Translations under genes and position numbers: made by a program | Shown here: positions 1-9,515 of the stretch, piece by piece | Layout of the letters: every line of letters starts with the position of its first letter | How positions within the stretch are numbered: the stretch's first letter is position 1 | NCBI GenBank assembly: GCA_036850905.1 | Contig: CM072091.1 | Coordinates: 9,518,562-9,582,561, forward strand | Direction: 5' to 3' | DNA from: Luffa acutangula | Lineage: Eukaryota > Streptophyta > Magnoliopsida > Cucurbitales > Cucurbitaceae | Length of the DNA stretch: 64,000 nt | Notes under the pieces: generated by a model | The model's input: the letters and a program-made list of their open reading frames with translations, nothing else | The model's database searches: none | Told to the model about the DNA's origin: nothing

Positions 1-3000
1 TGATAGTAAAAGGACCTGACCAACGGGATTTTAATTTACCTGGAAACAAACGCAAACGAGAGTTAAATAAAAGAACTTGTTGTCCAGGCTTTAATGGTCT
101 ATTTTGAATTCGTTGATCGTGCCATCGAGTGGTTCGCTCCTTGTAGATTTTTGCATTCTCATACGCTTGAGTCCGAAATTCCTCCATCTCATTGAGTTGA
201 AGTAACCTTTGTTCCCCTGCTTTGGCCAAGTTGAAATTCAATTTTTTTATGGCCCAATATGCTCTATGCTCTAATTCCACAGGTAAATGACATGCCTTAC
301 CAAAAACCAAGCGATACGGTGACATACCAATTGGAGTTTTAAAAGCAGTGCGATAGGCCCAAAGAGCATCATCTAACTTAAGAGCCCAATCCTTCCTATT
401 AATGTTAACTGTCTTTTCCAAAATTTGTTTGATTTCTCGATTAGAGACCTCAGCTAAACCATTTGTCTGTGGATGATAGGCTAAAGAAATTTTATGTTTA
501 ACACCATACTTAGCAAGCAAAGAATTAAACAATTTATTACAGAAATGTGAGCCCTCATCACTAATGATCGCTCGTGGTGTGCCAAATCGTGTAAAGATAT
601 TCTTCTGAAGAAAATTCAAGACTACCCGAGCATCATTAGTTTTCGTAGCCACAGCCTCTACCCACTTAGATACATAATCTACAGCCAACAAGATATATAG
701 ATAACCGTGCGAAGAAGGAAAAGGTCCCATAAAGTCTATCCCCCAAACATCAAATAATTCAATTTCCACAATAGGGGTCAGAGGTAATTCATGGTGTCTA
801 GAAATGTTACCTGTACGTTGGCACCGATCACAAGACTTAACGAAAGTATAACAATCCTTGAAAACAGTAGGCCAATAAAAACCAGATTGTAATACCTTAG
901 CAGCAGTACGTGTGGGACCAAAATGCCCACCATATGGTGAGGAATGACAATTATGCAGAATCTTAACTACATCCTCTGTGGGAACACACCTGCGAATCAT
1001 TTGATCTGAACAAATTTTAAACAAACAAGGATCATCCCACAAATAAAATCTCACATCATGAAGAAATTTCCTCTTTTGATGGGAATTAAGATCTGGAGGG
1101 AGCACACCACCTGCAAGGAAATTCACAAAGTCAGCGAACCAAGGTAAAGTAGACTCTACCTTATAAAGCCTTTCATCTGGAAATTCTTCAGCAATAGGAA
1201 GAGCTTTTAAAGTAGTGTCCTGTTCAATCCTAGAAAGATGGTCGGCTACCACATTCTCACAACCTCGCCTGTCTTTTACATCAAAATCAAATTCCTGTAA
1301 CAATAAAATCCATCGAATCAAGCGAGGTTTGGCATCCTTTTTATCAAACAAATACCTGAGAGCTGCATGGTCGGTATGCACAATAACTTTAGTTCCTAAC
1401 AGATAGGGCCTAAATTTATCAAAAGCAAACACTACAGCAAGCATTTCTTTTTCAGTGGTAGTGTAGTTCTGCTGTGCATTATCCAAAGTCCTACTTGCAT
1501 AATAAATGGCCCTGAAAAATTTATCACGTCTCTGCCCCAATACTGCTCCTACAGCATAATCACTAGCATCACACATAATTTCAAAAGGTTGACTCCAGTC
1601 AGGTACAACAATTATAGGGGCAGTAGTCAACCTATCTTTCAACAAATTAAATGCTAGCAGACATTCATCAGAGAAAACAAAAGCAGAGTCCTTTTCAAGC
1701 AAATTACATAAGGGTTTAACAATTTTCGAAAAGTCTTTAATAAAGCGCCTGTAAAACCCTGCATGTCCTAGAAAGCTCCTGACTCCCTTGACATTCGTAG
1801 GAGGAAGCAATTGTTCAATGGCCGCTATCTTGGCTCTGTCTACCTCTAACCCTTTTTCAGATACTTTATGCCCTAGAACTATACCTTCAGTTACCATAAA
1901 ATGGCACTTTTCCCAGTTTAACACAAGGTTAGTTTCTTGACAACGCTGCAAAACAAGAGAGAGATTATGTAAACAAGCATCAAAAGAGGAACCAAACACA
2001 GAGAAATCACCCATGAAAACCTCCATAATCTCCTCGACCATATCAGCAAAGATGGCCATCATGCAACGCTGGAATGTAGCAGGAGCATTACACAATCCAA
2101 ATGGCATTCGCCTGAAGGCAAAGGTACCATAAGGACATGTGAATGTCGTTTTCTCTTGGTCCTCAGGAGCAATAGCAATTTGATTGTAACCTGAATAACC
2201 ATCAAGAAAACAATAGTAAGGATAATCTGCAAGTCTATCAAGCATCTGATCAATAAAAGGAAGAGGAAAATGATCTTTTCTAGTAGCATTATTCAACTTC
2301 CTGTAGTCAATACACACTCTCCACCCAGTCACAGTCCTAGTGGAGATGAATTCATTCTTTTCATTCTTAACTACAGTCATCCCTCCCTTTTTTGGTACAA
2401 CCTGCACAAGACTCACCCACGAACTATCAGATATGGCATAAATAATCCCTGCATTCAAAAGTTTCAATACCTCAGCTTTTACCACATCTTTCATGGCTGG
2501 GTTCAAACGTCTTTGAGGTTGAACTGATGGGGTAAAGGTATCCTCCATTAAAATTTTATGCATGACTATGGATGGACTAATACCTTTTATATCAGCAATG
2601 GACCAACCTAAAGCAGATTTATGATCACGCAGTACTCTCAACAGTTTTTCTTCCTCTACTTTAGTCAGAGACGCAGATATAATAACAGGAAATGTGGATG
2701 ACTCGCCTAAGAAAGCATATCTAAGATGTGCAGGTAATTGTTTCAACTCAGGTGCAGAAACTTTAGTAGGAACATCATCTTTAACAGTTAATTCCATGAT
2801 CTTGCATTTCATTTTGCGCTCAACAGGTAAATGATTCAAAGCATCACAGAAGAAAGCAATATCCTGGTCTAAATCACCTAAATGCTCAACAGCCAGATCT
2901 AACATGCTTATTTTCAGAGGATCAGCAGGCATAACAACATCCCTTATCTCAGTAAAAGTAGCATCAATAATATCTATCCTATGACATGTACTAACCTCAA

Positions 3001-4918
3001 CTGGATATTTCATGGATCGATAAATGTTGAAAACTACCTCTTCCTCGTTGACTCTCAAAGTTAGCTTACCCTGCTGCACATCAATCAAGGCACGTCCCGT
3101 GGCGAGGAATGGTCTACCCAAAATAATGGGGATCTCAGCATCCTCCTCCATGTCTAAAACTACGAAATCTGCAGGAAAGATAAATTTGTCAACTTTAATT
3201 AAAACATCTTCAATCACACCTCTAGGATATGTCATCGATCTATCAGCCAACTGCAAAGAAATAGTAGTAGGCTGTACCTCTCCAAGACCTAATTTTCTAA
3301 ACACAGATAGAGGCATCAGATTAATACTAGCACCAAGGTCACATAATGCTTTATTAAAAGAAGAACTACCAATAGTGCAAGGAATAGTAAAACTCCCTGG
3401 ATCTTTCAGTTTCTGTGGTAACTTTCTTTGTAATATTGCACTGCACTCCTCAGTGAGATTCACAGTTTCATAAGCCTCTAACTTCCTCTTTTTGGTCATT
3501 ATCTCCTTCATGAATTTAACATAGTTAGGCATCTGTTCTAAAGCATCTGCAAAAGGAATGTTAATATGGAGTTTCTTAAAAATATCCAGAAACTTAGCAA
3601 ACTGAGCATCAATCTTTTTCTTTTGAAAACGTTGAGGATAAGGAATTGAAGTAGAATGAGTAGGGAGAATAGAACTAGTAGACTTTTCAATCTTCGAAGT
3701 TGATGCTGCTTCCTTTTCAGTCTGTGCTTCAATCTCCTTTTTCTCACAGATAATAGGATCCTCAGTGGGCTGCTTTTCTGGAATCTCAAGTTGCTTCCCA
3801 CTCCTCAAAGTAATAGCTTTACAGTGCTCTCGTGGATTTACCTCAGTGTCACTAGGAAACTTACCTTTTTGCATGGCATTCAAGGAAGATGCAATTTGAC
3901 TAATCTGAACCTCCATGTTTTTAATGGCAGTCCCATGACTATTAACAGTGCTACTAACAGTGTCTAGCATGTTCTCAATCTTATTAGTCCTAGACCTAGA
4001 CTCATTAATAAATTGACCAACTAAGTCCTCTAAGGAAGATTTCTTTTCTTGTGGTGCAGGTGCAGACATAAACCCAGGAGGTGGTTGCAAGACATTTTTA
4101 TTATTGGCATAGGAAAAATTTTCATGATTTCTAAGCCCTGGATGATAATGCGTAGGTAAAGAGTTTTGGTTACCTCTAAAGCCAGAATTTCTGTTATTCA
4201 CATACTGTGCCTGCTCTAAGTTCGAACCATCATAAACTTGGGATGCCTCAGCTGCTGCAACTGACTCAATGGATTGTGAGTTCCCTGTAGCAGAGAATTT
4301 CATAAAAGCATTAGCCAAAGAGTGCATTTGAGCTTGTAAAGCTGAGACATTATCTATCTCATAAATCCCAGCTACAGTTCTAGAGGATGAACGTTCAGAT
4401 GGCCACTGATAACTGTTCGTGGCCATGTCTTCTAGCAAAGTTCGAGCACTTTCCACAGTTTTAGAAAGTAAAGTGCCTCCTGCAGCTGCATCCAAAATAG
4501 TTTTAGTAGTACCATTCAGACCATTATAAAACAATTGAATTTGTAACCAGTCAGGATAGCCATGTTGTGGGCACTTCCTCAGTAATTCCTTGTAGCGCTC
4601 CCAAGCTTCAAACAGTTGTTCATCATCTTTTTGCTTAAAGGTCCCAATCTCAGTCCTCAACTTAGCTGTCTTTGCAGGTGGGAAATATTTGGCGAGAAAA
4701 GCCTGAACCAACGCATCCCACGTAGTAATGCTCCCAGGTGGAAGTGATTGAAGCCAGTCCCTAGCTTTGTCCTGTAAAGAAAAAGGAAACAATCGTAAGC
4801 GTATGGCATCTTCAGTAACACCATTCAACTTCACAGTACCACAAATATCAAGAAAAGATTTCAGATGAGAATTAGGATCCTCAGAGGGGAATCCTCTAAA
4901 TGCACTATCTCTAGCCAT
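1..4918 (-). CDS. Athila-like Ty3/gypsy gag-pol polyprotein, partial (runs off left edge)
   Basis: One reading frame stays open on the minus strand from ATG 4918 to the window edge, about 1639 codons. In order it encodes a gag domain (start MARDSAFRG; later LQDKARDW and KCPQHGYPDW), an aspartic protease with CDLGASINLMP and IILGRPFLATGRALIDV, reverse transcriptase (GWRVCIDYRKLN, RRMPFGLCNAPATFQR), RNase H (MCDASDYAVGAVLGQRRDK, HTDHAALRYL), and integrase with an intact-looking HHCC finger (HSSPYGGHFG then CDRCQRTGN), catalytic-core D (GIDFMGPF), D (DEGSHFCN) and E (NREIKQ). The protease DLG in place of DS/TG, and the whole sequence style, are typical of the plant Athila lineage. Odd: the RT catalytic box reads FMGD instead of FMDD (codon 2009-2011), so the frame is open but RT is probably dead. 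A TAG codon directly precedes this ATG (4919-4921). The polyprotein C-terminus, 3' LTR and any env-like ORF lie outside the window. Confidence 0.93.
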   Translation of the reverse strand, partial: MARDSAFRGFPSEDPNSHLKSFLDICGTVKLNGVTEDAIRLRLFPFSLQDKARDWLQSLPPGSITTWDALVQAFLAKYFPPAKTAKLRTEIGTFKQKDDEQLFEAWERYKELLRKCPQHGYPDWLQIQLFYNGLNGTTKTILDAAAGGTLLSKTVESARTLLEDMATNSYQWPSERSSSRTVAGIYEIDNVSALQAQMHSLANAFMKFSATGNSQSIESVAAAEASQVYDGSNLEQAQYVNNRNSGFRGNQNSLPTHYHPGLRNHENFSYANNKNVLQPPPGFMSAPAPQEKKSSLEDLVGQFINESRSRTNKIENMLDTVSSTVNSHGTAIKNMEVQISQIASSLNAMQKGKFPSDTEVNPREHCKAITLRSGKQLEIPEKQPTEDPIICEKKEIEAQTEKEAASTSKIEKSTSSILPTHSTSIPYPQRFQKKKIDAQFAKFLDIFKKLHINIPFADALEQMPNYVKFMKEIMTKKRKLEAYETVNLTEECSAILQRKLPQKLKDPGSFTIPCTIGSSSFNKALCDLGASINLMPLSVFRKLGLGEVQPTTISLQLADRSMTYPRGVIEDVLIKVDKFIFPADFVVLDMEEDAEIPIILGRPFLATGRALIDVQQGKLTLRVNEEEVVFNIYRSMKYPVEVSTCHRIDIIDATFTEIRDVVMPADPLKISMLDLAVEHLGDLDQDIAFFCDALNHLPVERKMKCKIMELTVKDDVPTKVSAPELKQLPAHLRYAFLGESSTFPVIISASLTKVEEEKLLRVLRDHKSALGWSIADIKGISPSIVMHKILMEDTFTPSVQPQRRLNPAMKDVVKAEVLKLLNAGIIYAISDSSWVSLVQVVPKKGGMTVVKNEKNEFISTRTVTGWRVCIDYRKLNNATRKDHFPLPFIDQMLDRLADYPYYCFLDGYSGYNQIAIAPEDQEKTTFTCPYGTFAFRRMPFGLCNAPATFQRCMMAIFADMVEEIMEVFMGDFSVFGSSFDACLHNLSLVLQRCQETNLVLNWEKCHFMVTEGIVLGHKVSEKGLEVDRAKIAAIEQLLPPTNVKGVRSFLGHAGFYRRFIKDFSKIVKPLCNLLEKDSAFVFSDECLLAFNLLKDRLTTAPIIVVPDWSQPFEIMCDASDYAVGAVLGQRRDKFFRAIYYASRTLDNAQQNYTTTEKEMLAVVFAFDKFRPYLLGTKVIVHTDHAALRYLFDKKDAKPRLIRWILLLQEFDFDVKDRRGCENVVADHLSRIEQDTTLKALPIAEEFPDERLYKVESTLPWFADFVNFLAGGVLPPDLNSHQKRKFLHDVRFYLWDDPCLFKICSDQMIRRCVPTEDVVKILHNCHSSPYGGHFGPTRTAAKVLQSGFYWPTVFKDCYTFVKSCDRCQRTGNISRHHELPLTPIVEIELFDVWGIDFMGPFPSSHGYLYILLAVDYVSKWVEAVATKTNDARVVLNFLQKNIFTRFGTPRAIISDEGSHFCNKLFNSLLAKYGVKHKISLAYHPQTNGLAEVSNREIKQILEKTVNINRKDWALKLDDALWAYRTAFKTPIGMSPYRLVFGKACHLPVELEHRAYWAIKKLNFNLAKAGEQRLLQLNEMEEFRTQAYENAKIYKERTTRWHDQRIQNRPLKPGQQVLLFNSRLRLFPGKLKSRWSGPFTI

Positions 4919-5056
4919 CTAGATGAGGCCCGTTTTCAGCTCAAAATTATTTGCATTAATCGGCGCGTAGACTATCCCAGATTGTTGATCAGGAAAAGTA
5001 GGCTGGAAATAGTCCCGTATCGGCTTTTGCTCATCTTGTGGATTTGGATTAGCCAT
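4919..5056 (-). pseudogene. gag N-terminal segment cut off by an in-frame TAG
   Basis: Starting at ATG 5056 the minus strand reads MANPNPQDEQKPIRDYFQ and ends ELKTGLI-stop, immediately before the ATG of the long gag-pol frame and in the same frame. The other Athila-like copy in this window has the equivalent segment (MADQEDKAIRDYFLPEF, then FELKASLIQMVKEN), with a Gln codon where this copy has the stop. The TAG is therefore most simply a CAG-to-TAG nonsense mutation near the N-terminus. Translation could restart at the adjacent ATG 4918. A longer frame with upstream ATG 5161 exists, but the extra residues have no counterpart in the second copy. Confidence 0.7.
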
Positions 5057-5320
5057 TGATGCAAGTCTTTCCCTCTTCTCTTTCCTGTTCTTTTTGCAAG
5101 TCTTTTCAATTTCAAAATCAAAGGGCACTAGCAGAGCGTCCTTATCCTTTCGCATACACAATTACAACCTAAAATAAATAAGAAAAACAAAACCAAAAAT
5201 AAAACAAAAACAACAGAAATAAAGAATAAAAGAAAAAAATAAGACAAACAAAATAAAATACACTCTAAAGTAAGACCAAGCAAATTCCCCAAAATATTAA
5301 GCGAACTAAATAATTGCCAA

Positions 5321-5338
5321 TCCCCGGCAACGGCGCCA
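5321..5338 (-). other. Primer-binding site, tRNA-Asp type, of the minus-strand Athila-like element
   Basis: On the minus strand this is TGGCGCCGTTGCCGGGGA, complementary to the 3' end of plant tRNA-Asp and typical of Athila-lineage gypsy elements. It lies 6 bases inside the LTR edge (LTR ends at 5345). The 264 bases between it and the gag ATG at 5056 are untranslated leader. Confidence 0.9.
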
Positions 5339-5344
5339 AAAACT

Positions 5345-6665
5345 TGATACGCAAATTGCTAACCGCAAGTGTACGGGCCCAAGTTATAATATAGTGATTT
5401 AAAATCGAATGTCGTCCTCTGGATTGGTTTTCTAATTCCCCTAATTATTAAAGGTATATTTGCCAAATTTTATTTAGAGAAAATAAACAAGAGATATGCA
5501 AAACAATTAAAAACTAATAAAAGCAATAAAATGTGGAAACTCAATGGAGAAAGGCCTTAGGGAATTGATTTCACCTATTAGATGCATGGATTAACTAAAC
5601 GAATAATTAAGGACAAATTCGTAACAAGTTTATAAACCGAGGATTATGAATAATTAAAAGCCTCTCCCGAGTGCAATTAATCCTTTAAGCAAATTAAGAA
5701 ATTGATATCCCTATCTAATTTCAATAATAAGCCTAAGCAATTAGAACAACCCTCATGACGGTTTCTCAAGCAATTCCTAATCTCCCGATTTACGAAAATA
5801 CCTAAGTCATGCAATTGAAAGCCTAATCTAAACTACCCTCTCCCGAGCGATTAGTTCAGAAACAACAACATACAATCCGTGATCAAGGGATTATAAGCAT
5901 TAATCATACAATTGCATAAATAAACCGCGTTACGAAACGTCCTAAAAAGCCGTAAATTAATCCATACAAACTAATGGCTACATCAAGCCCCTAAGAAACG
6001 AAATCTAGCTACACATGGTCTCTAAAATACAATCGAAATATGTCTCAAACATGCTACAAATCAATACAAGAAATAAGGGAGAAAGATTAAACTCGTTGGC
6101 TGTGATTCCCGTGCGTTCCCGTCACGAAACTCTCGACCCAAGCTCCTCGAATCAAGCCCCCTCGCTCTCTGCCTTGTTCTGGTCGTTTTTCTCTCTCTAG
6201 AAGTCGTTTTTCTCTCTCCAAAACAGCTCCCCCATTCTGAAAGCCTCGCAAAATATATATACTGCTGATTCTGCGTGACAGCGTCGAGACGCTGTGGACA
6301 TAGCGTCGCGACGCTGTCGCGCGTACGCCCTAATTAAATCTGGAAAGTTTGCAGCGTCGAGACGCTGTGGAGGTAGCGTCGAGACGCTGCCCCGAATGCG
6401 CGCCTCTCCTGACTTGCGCCCAGCGTTGAGACGCTCCAAGGGCTAGCGTCTCAACGCTAGGCCTTCAATTTATCTTCCTTTTCTATTTTCTTGGCCCGAA
6501 CTTATCCTTTAGCTCTAAATTCATCGGTAGTGCTTAAAAACGTCAATTTCCATTGAAATACTTGATTCCTACAAAACAAAACCAAATAGAGATAAAAATG
6601 CCCAAATAATACTCAAGACTAACGGTAAAATTATCTAAAATATAGCACAATAAATTGCGCTATCA
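5345..6665 (-). repeat. 5' LTR of the minus-strand Athila-like element
   Basis: The 1321-bp segment reads TGATAGCGCAATT at its minus-strand start (6665) and ends TTGCGTATCA at 5345, next to the tRNA-Asp PBS. It has TG...CA ends. A TATATATA box lies at about 6254-6261 with six GC-rich dyads just upstream on the minus strand. The 3' LTR is outside the window, so the target duplication cannot be tested. The outer flank at 6666 is an older, decayed Athila gag, so this element inserted into another element. Confidence 0.85.
6281..6458 (-). promoter_or_regulatory. Array of six GC-rich 14-bp dyads in the LTR promoter
   Basis: Dyads of the form AGCGTC-NN-GACGCT begin at 6281, 6303, 6353, 6375, 6422 and 6445. 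They form three pairs with starts 22, 22 and 23 bp apart. AGCGTCGCGACGCT at 6303 is a perfect palindrome. Members of the last pair carry CpG-to-TpG/CpA changes. In LTR orientation the array ends about 20 bp upstream of the TATATATA box, the position of a proximal promoter element. Function is inferred from position only. Confidence 0.75.
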
Positions 6666-7138
6666 GTAGTGGGGTGTGAGGTATAATGCAATATCCACTG
6701 GAGTGGTCCACGAACTCATGGAACATCTTTTCAAGTGGTACTGTCGGCCCTTTCTCCTCCTCTTCTGTGTTTTGATCATCATCTTCATCCAATATCCTTC
6801 TAGTGATGGTCTGTTTGACTTCTTTTCTCTCTACTTCCTACTTCCCACTTCTCAGAGATATGGCCAGGCACTGTTCTTGTGTGTCCATGATGACGACATT
6901 AGATAACTTTTCTTGCTGAATTTGGTTTATGAGAAGATCAAGTTTTGCCTCCATTTTACTAATGACAATATCTCGTTTCTCTACTTTGGCTTTCATTGTT
7001 GACACTGTTCCTAAATTAGTCATCAAAATCTTGGTCTCCTCAATCAATTTTCCTAACACGTCTTCCAAAGGGTTTTTTTTCTCTTGATGAACAACTTCCT
7101 CAGGTTGAGACTCCATTTTTAATTCAACTTTAGGCACG
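6666..7138 (-). pseudogene. Decayed Athila-type gag fragment
   Basis: Minus-strand translation gives MPKVELKMESQPEEVVHQ, then NPLEDVLGKLIEETK, DIVISKMEAK and QEQCLAISLRSGK, matching the linker part of gag in the younger copy (KNPLKEMLGNFINETR, DIVISKMEAK, QEQCPAISLRSGK). A stop follows SGK and the frame then breaks. It is joined at its N-terminal side to an LTR piece (8359-8653) with the leader, PBS and gag N-terminus missing. It is the target into which the LTR at 5345-6665 inserted. Confidence 0.75.
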
Positions 7139-7143
7139 CTAGG

Positions 7144-8353
7144 TGATAACTGCCCAAAAGGTAGTTATTTAGGCCTCATTTCTATAGGGATTTGTGTGTC
7201 TTTTGTGCTTAATAGGGTTTGTTTTAGATAGATATTATATGTTTTAACTCATTTGGAAGAATGGAAGCTTTGGAAATTATTTGTGTTGTTGGGCGACTGG
7301 AGGGAGCAAATTCTGTGCTGCAGCAAAGCTGGGAGCAAAAACTGCCACGTCACTGTTCGTTAGCCAAGTTGACAAACCGAATTCTGTTGAGTTATTCTCG
7401 TGATAGAGGGGCAAGGAGAGCCATCCACATGTATAGGTCAACCTAAGTCAAGCCTCCTATCCTTCTATAAAAGGAAGTAGCCGCCCAAGTCAAAGTCATT
7501 CCACTTTTGGGAGAGAACATTCCATTCTTGGAAAGTTACTTCCACCTTTGGGAGCCGAATAGAGGAAAGATTGGAGACCATCTAGAAGACCATCAACTGC
7601 AAGCTGCTCAAGGGAATTAACTTTTCTTGTTTTATCTTGTAGTCATGGACACGCTTACTCAGATTGTAACTTGTATCTCTATGCATTTTATGAACTAAGT
7701 AGCTTAGGCGTTGGTTAGGAACAATGTGATTGCCATGCTTCATTTCTAGTAATAAATATTGATTATTGCATCTTGATTAATTGTTGTGTCCATTTATATT
7801 TTATGCCCGTCTGGCCAGCCGGTATGAATACCTCTCTCTAGTTTCAGGGATGATTTAGGGAGTGTGTGGCGATTAATCACACTAGATCATTGTGTATTGG
7901 TGAACGCCAGTGACTGAGCTAGGGATAGCCAGTTGCCTAATGTTTGATCGGTAGTACTTCATTGGGGTTGAAACACATTCCAAAAGATCCAGAGTTCCGG
8001 GAGGAATCTGCTAATAAGACTGCGAGAGTTTTGCATGATCAATAATATTGCTAGAGTATCTTTTAAAACAATTACTAAATCCTGACCATCGCCTATTTCT
8101 GATCTATCTGCCTATTTGTTTATTTTATGTTCCGTCATTTCTTTTGCTTCAGCATTATTCCTATAAAAACCAATTATTTTACCATCTTTGAAACCATTAA
8201 AGAATTATACAAAATAGATAAAGTGGAAGCTAGTTCAGGCCTTGGATTGATAATACTTATTACTTGCTGCGGACTGTGTATACTTGCACAGAGTCTAGAG
8301 TTTAATTATATCTTATTTCTTATAGCATTTTTACTCACTCTAGGAACCCAACA
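7144..8353 (+). mobile_element. Solo LTR, gypsy/Athila-like family (TGATAACTGCCC...AACCCAACA)
   Basis: The 1210-bp segment has TG...CA ends and a perfect 5-bp target duplication CTAGG (7139-7143 and 8354-8358). No internal retrotransposon sequence remains, so it is a solo LTR left by LTR-LTR recombination. A TATA box (TATAAAAGG) sits at about 7466-7474. A second, partial copy of the same family in the opposite orientation is at 62963-63434. Unlike several other LTRs here it has no GC-rich dyads. Assignment to the Athila clade is inferred from the TGATAAC start and general layout. Confidence 0.9.
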
Positions 8354-8358
8354 CTAGG

Positions 8359-8653
8359 CCTTCTAGAAGCCCTAAACATGGATTTTTGCCTTCTTTCTTC
8401 ATTTCTTTTGGGCTTTTTGGGCCTCCACTTCAAATGTCTTCTCTCCTTGGACCTTAGGGCTTGGATCTTCAATGATTATTCTTCAAATTGCCCAAAAAGT
8501 CTCCAAATTCACCCAAATTCTCTTCAAATCTCAGTTTTGCTTCTCGAACTCGGTTTTCTACAAAATCAACACAAAAATACATTAAAGCTCACAACTCATG
8601 CATAAAACTAGCTAAAATTAATAGGAAAATGATGACATTTTTGCATGTCATCA
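8359..8653 (-). repeat. Truncated Athila-type LTR (5' part only)
   Basis: On the minus strand this begins TGATGACATGCAAAAATG at 8653 and follows the LTR family at 52953 and 60720 through the stretch reading CTTCTAGAAGGCCTAG. It then stops inside the first GC-rich dyad and continues directly as gag (7138 downward) once the solo LTR and its duplication are removed. So this is one older Athila element with an internal deletion from the LTR promoter to mid-gag. Confidence 0.8.
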
Positions 8654-9515
8654 CTTTTTCACATAACGTGGTTGACACTATATCGAATTATTTGGTGTTA
8701 TTAAAGCAAGCTTTAGTTACCACAAGGTAAGTAACTTACTGATTGGGACCATAGTTGTATATTGCTTTGGATAGTTGAGTTTTCAGCTTATGTATTGCTG
8801 CTTGTTGGTTGGGTTGAATTGATTGGGGATAAAGTAATCTGAATATTACTTGTTTTTGTAAGTTTGAGTGTGACTGCAACTAAGATAATAATTGTATCAT
8901 GTTACAGTACCCAGTTATGTGAATGCATGGTTGTTGTGTATTATGGGTGGTTGGGGTTGATAGTTGGCAGTTGGAAGTTGGTGTGTGTTCCGCTTGGTAT
9001 TCTAAATGCTAGACATGGTATTTGCTTTGTGTATGCTTGTTTTTATAGGGAAAAGATCGAACTGGTAGGTTGGTAGCAATTAAGTCATGTTAGGTGCAAA
9101 GGGTCTTAATAGGGAAAGAGCAAACTTTTTTATCCTAGTGGGGTCATGGTAACTAATCTCCTAGGACTGAGATGTTTATGGACTGAGATGAGGAGTTAAA
9201 TGGGCGGGACTCGGCTTCGCAGACTAGGTGCCATCTACTAACTATGGAAGTAAAGTCCGAAAAAACCCCATGCATGCTCCACCAGTGAGATGGTAGTTAG
9301 GGCGTTGTGCGCTTCCTAGGTGCTTTAACGGATGAGACTCGACTCCACTGACTGGTGCCTTCTACCATCAATAGGAGTTGAGATCTCGCTTGATTCCCGC
9401 ATGTGCACCACAGTGAGTTGGCATGTCTATGTTAGGAGAATTGACCGACCACGTGACCCAAACAACACGTTGAATGAAATGAAAAGTTATGAAATGACCT
9501 TTAGGCCCTTGTTGA
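8654..9515. other. Unassigned 860 bp with two diverged copies of a ~128-bp unit
   Basis: No coding frame is convincing. Two similar stretches start at 9208 (GACTCGGCTTCGCAGACTAG) and 9336 (GACTCGACTCCACTGACTGG), each continuing through GGTGCC.TCTAC and later CATGC.CCACCAGTGAG-like text, so the period is about 128 bp. Such tandem units occur in LTRs and leaders of some plant gypsy elements, but I could not tie this to a named family. Confidence 0.4.
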
